Shown here: piece by piece, positions 1 to 8,967 of the stretch | Layout: the number at the start of each line of letters is the position of its first letter | Position numbering within the stretch: position 1 is the stretch's first letter | NCBI GenBank assembly: GCA_026196495.1 | Contig: JAPHSY010000029.1 | Coordinates: 35,312-99,311, forward strand | DNA from: Magnetovibrio sp. | GTDB taxonomy: Bacteria; Pseudomonadota; Alphaproteobacteria; Rhodospirillales; Magnetovibrionaceae | Reading direction: 5' to 3' | Length of the DNA: 64,000 nt | Notes under the pieces: generated by a model | Told to the model about the DNA's origin: nothing | Seen by the model: only the letters and a program-made list of their open reading frames with translations | The model's database searches: none | Program-made: the position numbers and the translations under genes

Positions 1-1059
1 TGTGCCGGTTTTATCCGAGCAAATAATGTTCACTTCCCCTAGGGTTTCGACGGCAGGCAAACGCCGAACGATCGCATTTCGAGATGCCATACGTTGCACC
101 CCAATCGCAAGGGTGATGGTCATAATTGCTGGCATCCCTTCGGGGATGGCGGCAACGGACAACCCCACAGCGGCCATGAACATCTGCGTCGCGCTGTAAT
201 CTTGCACCAACACGCCATAACCAAAGGTCGCTCCTGCGAGAAGCAAAATGGCCCCTGTCAGCCACATACCAAACTGTGCCATTTGCTTGAGCAATGGCGT
301 CACTAACTGCTCAACATCAGCCACCAACGTGCTAATACGCCCAAGTTCAGTGTGTGCCCCTGTGGCGATAACAACCCCAGTGCCTTGCCCAGACGTTATC
401 AAAGTGCCGGAATGAGCCATGCACTTTCGGTCAGCCAAAGCCATCTCTGCGGTTTGAACGGCTATATTCTTTTCAACGGGAACAGATTCACCGGTCAGTG
501 CGGCTTCTTGAACCATCAGGCCTTTTGCACGGATCAGGCGGACATCTGCTGGAACACGATCCCCAGATTGCAATAAAACCACGTCTCCCGGCACCAATTC
601 GGCTGCATCTACGGACAACCGGTGCCCGTCACGCACCACCATTGCATGCAGGGATAGCATTTGACGAATGGCCCGCAGAGCATTTTCAGCTTTGCCTTCT
701 TGGACGAAGCCAATAACAGCATTAATGACCACCACACCGATGATCACAGAGGTATCAATCCAATGTTCCAACACGGCCGTAGTTAGCGCAGCAGCCAACA
801 ACACATAAATCAGGACATTATGAAATTGCGCCAAAAACCGTATTAATGGATGAGTGGGTTTAGTTTCTGGCAATTGGTTGTAGCCATATTTTTTTATTCG
901 AGCCGCCGCCTCCTCTGCACTTAGGCCTTGTGCAGAAGTATCGAGCACCCCCAAGACACCATCCACTTCAAGCGCATGCCAAACGGGCCCCGTCTCGTGA
1001 AGCTCAGGGACAGTTTTAGACGCAGATTGGTTACTTATGGGCGAGTGATAAACGGACAC
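1..1059 (-). CDS. Cation-transporting P-type ATPase, N-terminal 353 residues (gene runs off the left edge)
   Basis: Reading leftwards from a GTG at 1059, preceded by GGAG seven bases upstream, the frame stays open to base 1. The protein has a cation-ATPase N-domain, a first membrane hairpin, an actuator domain with the LTGES motif, a second membrane pair with PEGMPA in the ion-binding helix, and the phosphorylation motif ICSDKTGT exactly at the window edge. This is the order of P2-type (Ca2+/Na+/H+-like) inner-membrane pumps; most relatives have PEGLPA. The nucleotide-binding half lies outside the window, so the ion cannot be assigned. An in-frame ATG near the start is lacking, so GTG is the best start. 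Confidence 0.9.
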   Translation of the reverse strand, partial: MSVYHSPISNQSASKTVPELHETGPVWHALEVDGVLGVLDTSAQGLSAEEAAARIKKYGYNQLPETKPTHPLIRFLAQFHNVLIYVLLAAALTTAVLEHWIDTSVIIGVVVINAVIGFVQEGKAENALRAIRQMLSLHAMVVRDGHRLSVDAAELVPGDVVLLQSGDRVPADVRLIRAKGLMVQEAALTGESVPVEKNIAVQTAEMALADRKCMAHSGTLITSGQGTGVVIATGAHTELGRISTLVADVEQLVTPLLKQMAQFGMWLTGAILLLAGATFGYGVLVQDYSATQMFMAAVGLSVAAIPEGMPAIMTITLAIGVQRMASRNAIVRRLPAVETLGEVNIICSDKTGT

Positions 1060-1159
1060 GGCACGTCTCCGTTCTTGTAAAGGGCCACGGCAAGCCAGGA
1101 TGGCTTACCTAAACATTATCCCACTCTAAACAATAGCTTAAAAGGAAAATCAGTAATAA

Positions 1160-1540
1160 TTAGTCGTCTTGTAAAATTTCTAATGGGGCTGTGGGGTCAT
1201 CTTCATGCAAACGCCGCTCTTCACTATTAGACGTTTTGTCATCCAAGTAGCTCTTCACCCGTTCCATCCGATTATGTTTGATTTCATGGATAACTTTCAA
1301 CAGCTTGTCACGCGATTGATCATCTTTGTTTTTGATCAATTCATCTATGGCCGCATCATATGCGACCCGGTACGACACATCATTTTCACGAATGAATAGG
1401 CTGTTGACGATGACATGAGCACAACGTGCTAAGGCTTCCGGTGACTTAGTTGCTTTTACAAAACCAACCAAGCCCGTTTCTTTGTCCTCAAAAACAGTTT
1501 CCCAATCCACCGTACCATCTTCGCGATGCGGCCAGCTCAT
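1160..1540 (-). CDS. Conserved-looking hypothetical protein, 126 aa
   Basis: ATG at 1540 has a good Shine-Dalgarno (AAGGAG, 9 bases upstream). The product is soluble, charged and mostly helical, begins MSWPHREDGTVDWETVFED and ends in an acidic tail. No signal peptide, membrane segment or known catalytic motif is visible. It lies 100 bases upstream of the P-type ATPase on the same strand, so co-transcription is possible, but a small hairpin at 1092-1106 lies between them. I do not recognise the family. Confidence 0.75.
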   Translation of the reverse strand: MSWPHREDGTVDWETVFEDKETGLVGFVKATKSPEALARCAHVIVNSLFIRENDVSYRVAYDAAIDELIKNKDDQSRDKLLKVIHEIKHNRMERVKSYLDDKTSNSEERRLHEDDPTAPLEILQDD

Positions 1541-1687
1541 TGGTAGTCGCTCCTTACAAGTCTAAGATTCGTTTGTACTTATTCTACTGATTCAATCACC
1601 TGTACTCAGCAAATTATTCCCATTGTGATCAATATTTTTACTCTTATGATCTTATGGGAATACGCCGTTACGCATATGGAGAGAAGC

Positions 1688-2560
1688 ATGCTTAAAATTA
1701 TTCATTTTTACGCATTCGTATTGTCACTCTCATTCATATTGCCAAATGCAACCTTTGCGTCTTCTCCAACTCCATCATCTGGAAACAATACATTTATTTT
1801 ACCCCCACTGTTTCAAAACTGTGCATCCCCCAAAACACGCAATATCTGTTTGGATCAGGTATGGTCACATGCCAATGTAATTGCTGATGAGCATTTAACT
1901 GTGGCCGAGTTGGTCCGGCTCATTCGTCCCCTAACACAACCGCTTACTGACAATATCAAGAAGACAATACCGGCTGGTGTAACGCCTCCCAATGGTATTG
2001 CTGACGGTATCCCATTGTTTATGGGAAATATTCTACCAACATCATCCGCCCAGTGGATTGTCGCAGGCTATGATTATGACGGAGACGGAAAACTCAACCG
2101 AACCGAATTTAATGGTGAACTTGATGATCATCAGCCTTCTGTTGTGATGTTCTTGCTCGAAACATCACGTATTTCTCATGACCTATTCTCTGGTTTCACC
2201 AACACTATGCAAGCACCACAGCAGCTTGGTACAGGCTCGGCCCCAATTGGAACAGCACTTACACAGGTTGGGACAGGGTTGGCACACAAAGATGTGCGCC
2301 CCCGTCATGAAACCCGAAATGGGGTAAATTACCTGATTATATCTGGGCGGATCGAAAATGTGTCATCCAACACGATGGCTGTCCCAACATTGAAAGTTGC
2401 ACTGATACAAGCCAATGGTAATGAATTGATTTTCAAAACAACGACCGACTTTATTCGCCAACTGGCACCGGGAGAAAGCACGCCCTTCTTGGTCGAATTT
2501 CAAAACCCACCATCTTTAACTGAAACTATGTTTTTATCATTTGTAGACGACGGAACTTAA
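1688..2560 (+). CDS. Exported EF-hand protein with a C-terminal DUF3426-like beta domain
   Basis: I chose ATG 1688 because GGAGAG lies just upstream and a clean Sec signal peptide follows (hydrophobic core, then a likely cut after FAS); a start at 1625 would bury the signal. Residues about 129-140 form a canonical EF-hand loop: D-Y-D-G-D-G-K-L-N-R-T-E, with acidic or oxygen ligands at positions 1, 3, 5, 9 and 12. The last ~85 residues (GRIENVSS..., LAPGES, VEFQNPP) resemble the beta-sandwich of DUF3426/FxLYD proteins. Periplasmic or surface calcium binding is inferred. The gene stands alone, with no obvious partner. Confidence 0.75.
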   Translation: MLKIIHFYAFVLSLSFILPNATFASSPTPSSGNNTFILPPLFQNCASPKTRNICLDQVWSHANVIADEHLTVAELVRLIRPLTQPLTDNIKKTIPAGVTPPNGIADGIPLFMGNILPTSSAQWIVAGYDYDGDGKLNRTEFNGELDDHQPSVVMFLLETSRISHDLFSGFTNTMQAPQQLGTGSAPIGTALTQVGTGLAHKDVRPRHETRNGVNYLIISGRIENVSSNTMAVPTLKVALIQANGNELIFKTTTDFIRQLAPGESTPFLVEFQNPPSLTETMFLSFVDDGT

Positions 2561-2624
2561 TCCGCTCAAATCAGGCTATAGCTGCCGTACAACACAATAT
2601 ACACGCTATATTAAAAAGGAGACT

Positions 2625-3272
2625 ATGGGCTTTAGCATGATTGAGACATTTGCAGTCATATTTCCATTGGCATTGGTTATTGCCGCGTTTATGCGCGGCG
2701 TGATGTACGAATTTATGCAAGTTATGGCTTGGATCGGTGGCATTGCCGTTGCCGAAGCCCTGTTTCCAACCACTCGCCCGCTGGTCAGTGACTGGTTCGG
2801 CAGTTCCATGTGGACAGATTTTATTGCTGTCGCCCTTGTTGCCTTGCCCATAGCCGTTATGGTCAGCATTTTCAGTCGTGCCATCACCAATGAAATAAGC
2901 AGTTCCAACATGGGCCCAATTAACAAGGGTTTAGGTGCTGTATTTGGATTTTTGCGCGGCGCCGTTTTGGTATGGCTGGTCACAGGCATCTTAACATGGT
3001 CTTTTTATCGATCTGTCGCCGTTGCTTACGATAGCATTGACCATGGGGCGCGCTCCGCCCAAGTCCAGGCATCTATGCATGACGTGCCAGTTAACGATAT
3101 CATGTGCGGACGGGCATCAGAACCAGACCCCAAACTGGTGCAGCGTTTAAAAAGTGCCGCACCGCGCATGTCACCGCTAATCCGAGAAATCTGGGAATAC
3201 AGCAAAAAACCAGAAGACTTTAAAATTCTCAACATGATGCGCACGGTAAGTGTTTCGATTTGTGGAACTTAA
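2625..3272 (+). CDS. CvpA family inner-membrane protein
   Basis: This 215-residue protein has four hydrophobic helices (about residues 8-30, 35-50, 65-85 and 105-130), with the glycine-rich start and the NKGLGAVFGFLRGA stretch typical of CvpA (colicin V production) proteins, plus a soluble C-terminal tail. AAGGAG lies only 3-4 bases before ATG 2625 and 15 before ATG 2637, so either could be the start. In Enterobacteria cvpA precedes purF; here mazG follows 15 bases downstream and the two are probably co-transcribed. Confidence 0.85.
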   Translation: MGFSMIETFAVIFPLALVIAAFMRGVMYEFMQVMAWIGGIAVAEALFPTTRPLVSDWFGSSMWTDFIAVALVALPIAVMVSIFSRAITNEISSSNMGPINKGLGAVFGFLRGAVLVWLVTGILTWSFYRSVAVAYDSIDHGARSAQVQASMHDVPVNDIMCGRASEPDPKLVQRLKSAAPRMSPLIREIWEYSKKPEDFKILNMMRTVSVSICGT

Positions 3273-3287
3273 CGGCATAATCGGGAC

Positions 3288-4118
3288 ATGAACGATACCA
3301 AGCCCCCTCTTCCCACTGCCAACCTTGAAGGTTTGTTGCAATTGATGGCTCAGTTGCGCAGCCCCGATGGCGGCTGCCCGTGGGATATCGAACAAACCTT
3401 CGCCACCATTGCCCCCCACACCATTGAAGAAGCCTATGAAGTCGCAGATGCCATTGATCAGGGGGACATGGGGCATCTAAAGGACGAACTGGGAGATTTG
3501 CTGTTTCAAGTGGTGTTTTATGCCCAAATGGCCAAAGAACAGGGCGCGTTTAACTTTCATGACATTGCTGGTGGGATTACCACCAAAATGATCAATCGCC
3601 ACCCCCACGTATTTGGCGATCAAACCGGAATTGATAGCGCCGATGCCCAAACCGTCAATTGGGAAGCACTGAAGGCTGAAGAGCGTAAATCTAAGGCTGA
3701 AACCGGGCGTCACGGAGCACTTGATGACGTTTCACGCGGTTTTCCAGCCCTGATGCGGGCCAATAAGCTGCAAAAACGCGCGGCCCGCGTGGGCTTTGAT
3801 TGGCCCGATGCCTGGCCAGTATTTGATAAATTTCGCGAAGAAGTGAAAGAGTTAGAAGCCGAAATTGAAAGCGGTGATCAAGCCGCTTTAGAACACGAAG
3901 TGGGCGATTTGCTATTCACCTGTGTGAATTTAGCGCGCAAACTGGGCGTTGACCCAGAATCGGCCCTGCGCCATGCCAATGGACGTTTTGAAAGTCGTTT
4001 TGGGCATATTGAACAATCGCTGTGGAGTGAAGGCCGCAGTGTCGAGGGAACGGATTTGGCAGAATTGGACCGTTTGTGGGATGAAGCCAAAACAATCCAA
4101 AAAGACGATTGCGATTAG
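3288..4118 (+). CDS. mazG: Nucleoside triphosphate pyrophosphohydrolase MazG
   Basis: The 276-residue protein has two MazG repeats. The first carries CPWD-x-EQT, EEAYEV and KDELGDLLFQVVF, which hold the Mg-binding acidic residues; the second carries the weaker EVGDLLFTCVNLARK version. The family hydrolyses (d)NTPs to the monophosphate and PPi, removing non-canonical nucleotides. The length matches E. coli MazG (263). The gene lies close behind cvpA on the same strand and just before a small lipoprotein gene. Confidence 0.95.
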   Translation: MNDTKPPLPTANLEGLLQLMAQLRSPDGGCPWDIEQTFATIAPHTIEEAYEVADAIDQGDMGHLKDELGDLLFQVVFYAQMAKEQGAFNFHDIAGGITTKMINRHPHVFGDQTGIDSADAQTVNWEALKAEERKSKAETGRHGALDDVSRGFPALMRANKLQKRAARVGFDWPDAWPVFDKFREEVKELEAEIESGDQAALEHEVGDLLFTCVNLARKLGVDPESALRHANGRFESRFGHIEQSLWSEGRSVEGTDLAELDRLWDEAKTIQKDDCD

Positions 4119-4142
4119 AGCCAATCACGCCATCATGGGGAC

Positions 4143-4772
4143 ATGACTAAAATGAATTTGAAAACTGTTTTGTCCAAAGCAGCCATATTGGGCTGTGCTG
4201 CTGTGGTTTTAGGGTCTTGCTATCTGCCCGCGCGCTTTGATGCAGAAATAGAGATCGATAAGGCTGGCTACTATTCCTTAAAGTTCGACGGTTATATGGC
4301 TGACGTCGGCCTGTTCCAAGGGCTTAAAGAAGGCAAGATTTCCCCGGATGAAGAAAAAAAGAAAGTCGCCGTGATTGAGCGCGATTTTCTCCGCGATGCC
4401 AACACCCAGGAATTCCAGTACTATCGCGAAGGTCACTTCAAGGTGAATTGGGAACGATCTGGTGATCTCTTAGCAGCTAAGACGGTTACGTTTATACGAC
4501 GTAACGAATTGATATTGCAGCTTAAGTACGTAGAAAACTCCGGCTATATCGTTCTTGAGGGTAAATCCCTCACGAAAGAAAACCGTCAGCGCATCCAGGC
4601 CATGGGGCTGGGCATGCAAGGCCAAATTCGTGTCAGAACGGATATGCCGATCAAAAGCCACAATGCCACTTTGGAAAAGAAAGACCCCAAGGACCCGCGA
4701 TTTAAATGGCTGGCTTGGGACATTAAAAGCATCATGAGCCCACGACCACGGGCCGTTTTCATCATTGAATAA
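4143..4772 (+). CDS. Putative lipoprotein of unknown function, 209 aa
   Basis: The N-terminus is a lipoprotein signal: basic residues, a hydrophobic core and the lipobox L-G-S-C. Lipidation at that Cys would anchor the rest in the periplasm. The mature part is beta-rich and charged, with no motif I recognise. ATG 4143 sits only 2 bases after GGGG; ATG 4152 (MNLKTVLSK) is 11 bases after it and gives an equally good signal, so the start is uncertain by three codons. It is the last gene before a strong bidirectional terminator. Confidence 0.75.
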   Translation: MTKMNLKTVLSKAAILGCAAVVLGSCYLPARFDAEIEIDKAGYYSLKFDGYMADVGLFQGLKEGKISPDEEKKKVAVIERDFLRDANTQEFQYYREGHFKVNWERSGDLLAAKTVTFIRRNELILQLKYVENSGYIVLEGKSLTKENRQRIQAMGLGMQGQIRVRTDMPIKSHNATLEKKDPKDPRFKWLAWDIKSIMSPRPRAVFIIE

Positions 4773-4780
4773 TCATCAAA

Positions 4781-4805
4781 AAGGGGACCCGTTAAAGGTC
4801 CCCTT
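4781..4805. terminator. Bidirectional rho-independent terminator
   Basis: A 9-bp perfect stem (AAGGGGACC / GGTCCCCTT) with a 7-base loop lies between two converging genes. On the minus strand it is followed by a run of T; on the plus strand by AGATTTT. It can end both the lipoprotein transcript and the chemoreceptor transcript. Confidence 0.9.
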
Positions 4806-4828
4806 AGATTTTGAGGTGTAATTGGCGT

Positions 4829-6514
4829 TTATGCCGAGCGGACATCACTTAAGAACGTATCCACAGTGGAACGCAGCATTTCTGACTGACGCGACAACTC
4901 ATTAGATGCTGACAAAACCTCACCAGCAGCGGAGCCGGTTTCACTAGCTCCGTGGGTGACTTCCACAATGGAAGACGATACTTCCTGTGTGCCAGAAGCC
5001 GCTTGCTCCACATTACGGGCAATTTCTTGGGTTGCGGCACCTTGCTCTTCCACCGCGGCCGCAATGGCAGATGAGATCTCATTGATCTGATTGATGATTC
5101 CACCAATCGAACCAATGGCCTGCACAGCATCCTTTGTTGCCCCCTGAATACCACCGATTTGCGCCGAAATTTCTTCGGTCGCTTTGGCCGTAGCATTGGC
5201 AAGGTTCTTGACCTCAGACGCCACAACGGCGAAGCCTTTACCAGCCTCACCTGCCCGTGCAGCCTCAATCGTTGCGTTCAAGGCCAGCAAGTTGGTTTGA
5301 TCGGCAATATCGGTGATCAATGCCACGACTTCACCAATTTTGTTGGCGGCCTCTGCCAAACCTTGAACTTTATCGTTCGCGCCATCAACCTCAGCTACAG
5401 CATCACCTGCAATTTGGGTTGATTGTGACACTTGGCGCGAGATTTCAGAGATAGAGCTCGACAGTTCTTCAGCAGCGGAAGCAACCGTTTGCACATTGGC
5501 AGATGCCTGTTCAGAGGCACTGGCAACTCCCGTGGACAATTGCATGGTTTGATCGGCAGTCCCCGTCATGGATTGTGATGACGATTGCAATTCAGTGGCC
5601 GCTGAAGATACCGTATTTATCATACCCGCAGCATCCATATCAAACTTCTGTGTTAATTGATCAATACGTTCAGCACGTTTTTGACGCTCAAGTTGTTCAG
5701 CTTTTTGTTCCGCATCCAATTGTTCCGCACGGATCATATGCTGTTTGAAGACATTGACTGCACCGGCCATGCCGCCCAATTCATCACCACGCTCAACACC
5801 GGGAATTTCCACATCATGGTTACCACTTGATAAAACCCCCATGGCACCTGATAAGGCGTTGATCGGTAACGTAATACCACGACCAATAAGTACCGATGCC
5901 AAAACCACCAAACCAACAACAACCACAAAAATAATGGCAAAGAAGATTGCTTGGTTCATAAAAGCTTCATCAACATCATCAACGTAAACCCCGGTACCAA
6001 CGACCCAGTTCCATTCATCAAAACCTGCAACGTATGAGATTTTTGGCTGTGGCGCTTCCGCACCCGGTTTGGGCCACATGTAAGGCACATAACCGGCACC
6101 ATTGGCTTTCACCTGATCAACCATTGCTACGAATAGCTTCAGACCATTGGGGTCTTTTACATCCTTCAAATCCTTACCATTTAGGGCTGGCTTAATCGGA
6201 TGCATGACCATTTGTACATCTAAGTTGTTGATCCAAACATAATTATCACCGTCATAACGCAAATCGGAGATCGCTTGCTGAGCCAATATTTGTGCTTGAA
6301 CTTTATCCATTTCACCGTTCGTCACTTTTTTCTCGAAATGACCGATGATGGATATTGAGGTTTCAACAATGCTTTTGGTCTTTTCTTGACGGCTTTGCAT
6401 CATTTCTGAGCGTAGCTCAATCAAGGAAATAGCAAAAATCGCAATCATACCCACGGCTACCAAGGCAACAATGAGCATAAGTTTTTTGTTAATTGGGAGG
6501 TTTTTGAGAGACAT
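4829..6514 (-). CDS. Methyl-accepting chemotaxis protein with a periplasmic Cache sensor
   Basis: Order of parts: an N-terminal membrane helix (residues ~10-30), a periplasmic single Cache domain of the sCache_2 type (YDGDNYVWIN, MHPIKPALNGKD, WNWVVGTGVYVDDV), a second membrane helix (~190-212), a HAMP linker, and a long cytoplasmic signalling coiled coil with the hairpin tip EISAQIGGIQ...NEISSAIAAAVEEQGAATQEIARN. It should control CheA through CheW. I prefer ATG 6514 (AGGTG 6 bases upstream) over an in-frame GTG at 6523. The ligand is unknown; related Cache domains bind small organic acids. No other chemotaxis gene is adjacent. Confidence 0.95.
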   Translation of the reverse strand: MSLKNLPINKKLMLIVALVAVGMIAIFAISLIELRSEMMQSRQEKTKSIVETSISIIGHFEKKVTNGEMDKVQAQILAQQAISDLRYDGDNYVWINNLDVQMVMHPIKPALNGKDLKDVKDPNGLKLFVAMVDQVKANGAGYVPYMWPKPGAEAPQPKISYVAGFDEWNWVVGTGVYVDDVDEAFMNQAIFFAIIFVVVVGLVVLASVLIGRGITLPINALSGAMGVLSSGNHDVEIPGVERGDELGGMAGAVNVFKQHMIRAEQLDAEQKAEQLERQKRAERIDQLTQKFDMDAAGMINTVSSAATELQSSSQSMTGTADQTMQLSTGVASASEQASANVQTVASAAEELSSSISEISRQVSQSTQIAGDAVAEVDGANDKVQGLAEAANKIGEVVALITDIADQTNLLALNATIEAARAGEAGKGFAVVASEVKNLANATAKATEEISAQIGGIQGATKDAVQAIGSIGGIINQINEISSAIAAAVEEQGAATQEIARNVEQAASGTQEVSSSIVEVTHGASETGSAAGEVLSASNELSRQSEMLRSTVDTFLSDVRSA

Positions 6515-6698
6515 TGGTCGCACCTAATTCTCAATATTGAAGACGCCCTAAATACCCAAATCACAGCAACCAAGCACTCCGATTCAAGCCTGCATACATT
6601 ACCATGCTTTTCGCATGCGCAAAACAACTTACGTCGCAATGCAGCATAACATCACAAGAGTGCAACTCATTGAGCTTTTTATGAAATTTAGATCAATG

Positions 6699-7568
6699 TT
6701 ACTCGTTTTGGCGTAGCCTACGGATCAAACTGGAGGTATCCCATCGTCCGCCGCCCATGGCTTGGACCTCTTTGTAAAACTGATCAATCAAAGCGGTTGT
6801 TGGCATTTGTGCACCGTTGTTATCGGCTTCGGCCAAAACAATACCCAAATCCTTTCGCACCCAGTCCACCGCAAAGCCAAAATCAAACTGATCATCGACC
6901 ATGGTTTCACCGCGATTGTCCATTTGCCAGGATTGCGCCGCGCCCTTGGAAATCACGTCCAAAACCCGTTTGGTATCCAATCCGGCCCGCATGGCGAAAT
7001 TTAAGCCTTCAGACAATCCCTGAACGGTACCGACAAAGCACACTTGATTGACCATTTTGGTCAGCTGACCGCTACCGCTATCGCCCATCAAGGTGACAGC
7101 CTTGGCAAAGCAATCAATAACTGGCTGGGCCTTGGCAAATGCATCTTCATCACCACCACACATAACCGTCAGTATACCTTGCTGTGCCCCAGCCTCACCG
7201 CCTGATACCGGAGCATCGATAAAGCTAATTCCGCGTTCTTTTCCAGCGGCATACAGCTCTCGCGCCACTTCGGCCGAAGCCGTGGTGTTATCAACAAAAA
7301 TGGCACCAGGTTTCATACTTTCATATGCACCATTTTCGCCGATAACAATGGCGCGTAGATCATCGTCATTTCCAACGCAGGCAAACACAATGTCTGCCCC
7401 TTGAGCTGCTGCTGCCGGCGTATCTGCGTGAGAACCGCCAAATTCCGCTACCCATTTATCCGCTTTGGCTGTTGTGCGATTGTAAACGGTGGTGTCATAC
7501 CCCGCTTTTTGCAGGTAGCCAGCCATGTGGTAGCCCATAACGCCCAAACCTATGAATGCGGTTTTCAT
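6699..7568 (-). CDS. NAD(P)-dependent beta-hydroxyacid dehydrogenase (3-hydroxyisobutyrate dehydrogenase family)
   Basis: The 289-residue protein starts with the Rossmann motif GLGVMGYHMAGYL, then has the family substrate loop DAPVSGGEAGAQQGIL (about 115-130) and the catalytic-lysine segment GSGQLTKMVNQ (about 165-175), followed by the all-helical C-terminal dimerisation domain. The family oxidises 3-hydroxyisobutyrate, tartronate semialdehyde (reverse) or related acids; the exact substrate cannot be told from sequence. ATG 7568 follows AGGA by 8 bases. It lies 61 bases downstream of the phosphatase-like gene on the same strand. Confidence 0.9.
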   Translation of the reverse strand: MKTAFIGLGVMGYHMAGYLQKAGYDTTVYNRTTAKADKWVAEFGGSHADTPAAAAQGADIVFACVGNDDDLRAIVIGENGAYESMKPGAIFVDNTTASAEVARELYAAGKERGISFIDAPVSGGEAGAQQGILTVMCGGDEDAFAKAQPVIDCFAKAVTLMGDSGSGQLTKMVNQVCFVGTVQGLSEGLNFAMRAGLDTKRVLDVISKGAAQSWQMDNRGETMVDDQFDFGFAVDWVRKDLGIVLAEADNNGAQMPTTALIDQFYKEVQAMGGGRWDTSSLIRRLRQNE

Positions 7569-7629
7569 CTGGCAATTCCTTCTCAGCACGTATGTTTTTG
7601 GATTTTGATCGAAAAGTGTACGGTATCAA

Positions 7630-8445
7630 TCAAGCTTTAAACAAGCTTTGTTGCAGATCGTCATAAGCCACTTCGGACGGTGCAATAAACAGTTCCGCCC
7701 CTTGCCCGTGAACCGCAGGATCATAAGCCTCTTTGCCTTTGCGAATGCGCGCAAATGCACCCACTTCTTCCATCATCAACACCCCAGCAGCATGATCCCA
7801 AGGCATTAACTTCCCCCCATAATGGACAAAATGAAGTTTACCGACCAGCAAATCTAGATACTCTCGCCCACAGCAATGATGTCGTATGAGGTGCCGCGGC
7901 AAAGCTGGCTCGCCTTTCTTCATGCGCTTTTGAATTTTGGGACGCATCATATCGCCAAGAGAGCCCGTCATGTCCTTAATGGCTTTCGGGGCATCCATGG
8001 TCAGCTTGCGATCTACAATGCGCACGCCCTTACCCCTTTGTGCCGTAGCGCAAACATCGGCGATAGGATCCAATATCCAGCCCATTTCAGTTTTGCCATC
8101 TATGACCAATGCGCAAATCATGGCAAAACACGGTTTACCTTTGGCAAAGTTGTTGGTGCCATCCAAAGGATCAACCGTCCAGACTGGTTTTGAGCCCTTT
8201 AGGCGTTTTAAAACGGAGGGGTCACGATAGCATTCCTCCTCACCCACTTGGGTGCTGTCAGGAAGTAAGTTGCTGAGGCCTTCAATCAATCGAACTTCAG
8301 CTTCCAAATCCGCCACGGTGACCACATCACCGGGGCGATCTTTGGCGTGAATGTCGTGACGATGCAGCTGCCCAAAGCGCGAAAGAATTTCATCTTTCGC
8401 CACCGCGCGCATCAATTCTTCCACATCACGAATCAGGCCATTCAT
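7630..8445 (-). CDS. Inositol monophosphatase family protein
   Basis: The lithium-sensitive phosphatase motifs are all present: GEE (V-G-E-E-E), the metal-binding WTVDPLDGTNNFAKG and the C-terminal WDHAAGVLMMEEVGA. The length (271 from ATG 8445) fits IMPase/SuhB/HisN/CysQ relatives. Possible substrates are myo-inositol phosphate, histidinol phosphate or PAP; nothing here decides between them. An in-frame TTG at 8481 and GTG at 8472 sit behind AAGGGG, so the N-terminus could be up to 12 residues longer. Confidence 0.9.
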   Translation of the reverse strand: MNGLIRDVEELMRAVAKDEILSRFGQLHRHDIHAKDRPGDVVTVADLEAEVRLIEGLSNLLPDSTQVGEEECYRDPSVLKRLKGSKPVWTVDPLDGTNNFAKGKPCFAMICALVIDGKTEMGWILDPIADVCATAQRGKGVRIVDRKLTMDAPKAIKDMTGSLGDMMRPKIQKRMKKGEPALPRHLIRHHCCGREYLDLLVGKLHFVHYGGKLMPWDHAAGVLMMEEVGAFARIRKGKEAYDPAVHGQGAELFIAPSEVAYDDLQQSLFKA

Positions 8446-8494
8446 AGACTCTATTTTTGGGCATCCATCCACTCTGGACAATCCCCTTATTCAC

Positions 8495-8764
8495 TCAAGG
8501 TGAAAAAACATCTCGATCGCGTTTAAAGCCTGCTTTGAGCGCATCAAGGTACAAAAAAGTCGTTGCATCCCGTTCGCCCTTTTGATGCATAGCCCGCACA
8601 ACATAGGTACAAAATGCCACGGCTTCTGCTTTACCGTTCAGGCCAAACTGTTCAGATATTTCCTCTAAACCCTCATGTGTTATTTTTCGCGCCATGACAT
8701 TTAGCTGTGATTTTATGAAGCGATGTTTATCACGCCATTTGCGTTGAGCTTGAGCACTCGCCAT
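8495..8764 (-). CDS. Small helical protein, possible ribbon-helix-helix-type DNA-binding protein
   Basis: This 89-residue basic protein has the pattern RFIKSQLNVMARK, then HEGLEEISEQFGLNGKAEAVAFCTYVV. A short strand followed by two helices with a GKAEAV turn is reminiscent of ribbon-helix-helix repressors. It is upstream of the inositol-phosphatase-like gene and has a 24-bp palindrome 72 bases upstream of its start, which would suit autoregulation. The fold and role are inference; I do not recognise a named family. Confidence 0.7.
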   Translation of the reverse strand: MASAQAQRKWRDKHRFIKSQLNVMARKITHEGLEEISEQFGLNGKAEAVAFCTYVVRAMHQKGERDATTFLYLDALKAGFKRDRDVFSP

Positions 8765-8835
8765 TGCCGCATCCTTTTCTCATTCTGATTGCTACCACAG
8801 TCACACACTCTTCTGAGCGCACACCAAACATCGTA

Positions 8836-8859
8836 TTATAATCTACTAGTAGATAATAA
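8836..8859. promoter_or_regulatory. 24-bp palindrome, candidate operator
   Basis: The core is a perfect 14-bp palindrome (ATCTACT/AGTAGAT, 8841-8854), extended by four more pairs on each side after one mismatch. It lies in an AT-rich gap between hflX and the small gene starting at 8764. A dimeric repressor site is the simplest reading; there is no T-run that would make it a terminator. Confidence 0.5.
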
Positions 8860-8967
8860 AGAATTAATACTATAAATATCTATTTCTGGCGTTTTTTGGG
8901 CATAAAAATAGCTGCAGCTGCACATTGCAGATACAGCAATACATAAACAAACTTGATAGGCGCGGAC

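Noticed and set aside
1092..1106. Hairpin AAGCCA/TGGCTT between the 1160-1540 gene and the P-type ATPase as a terminator
   Set aside because: The stem is only 6 bp with a 3-base loop and has no U-run in either direction.
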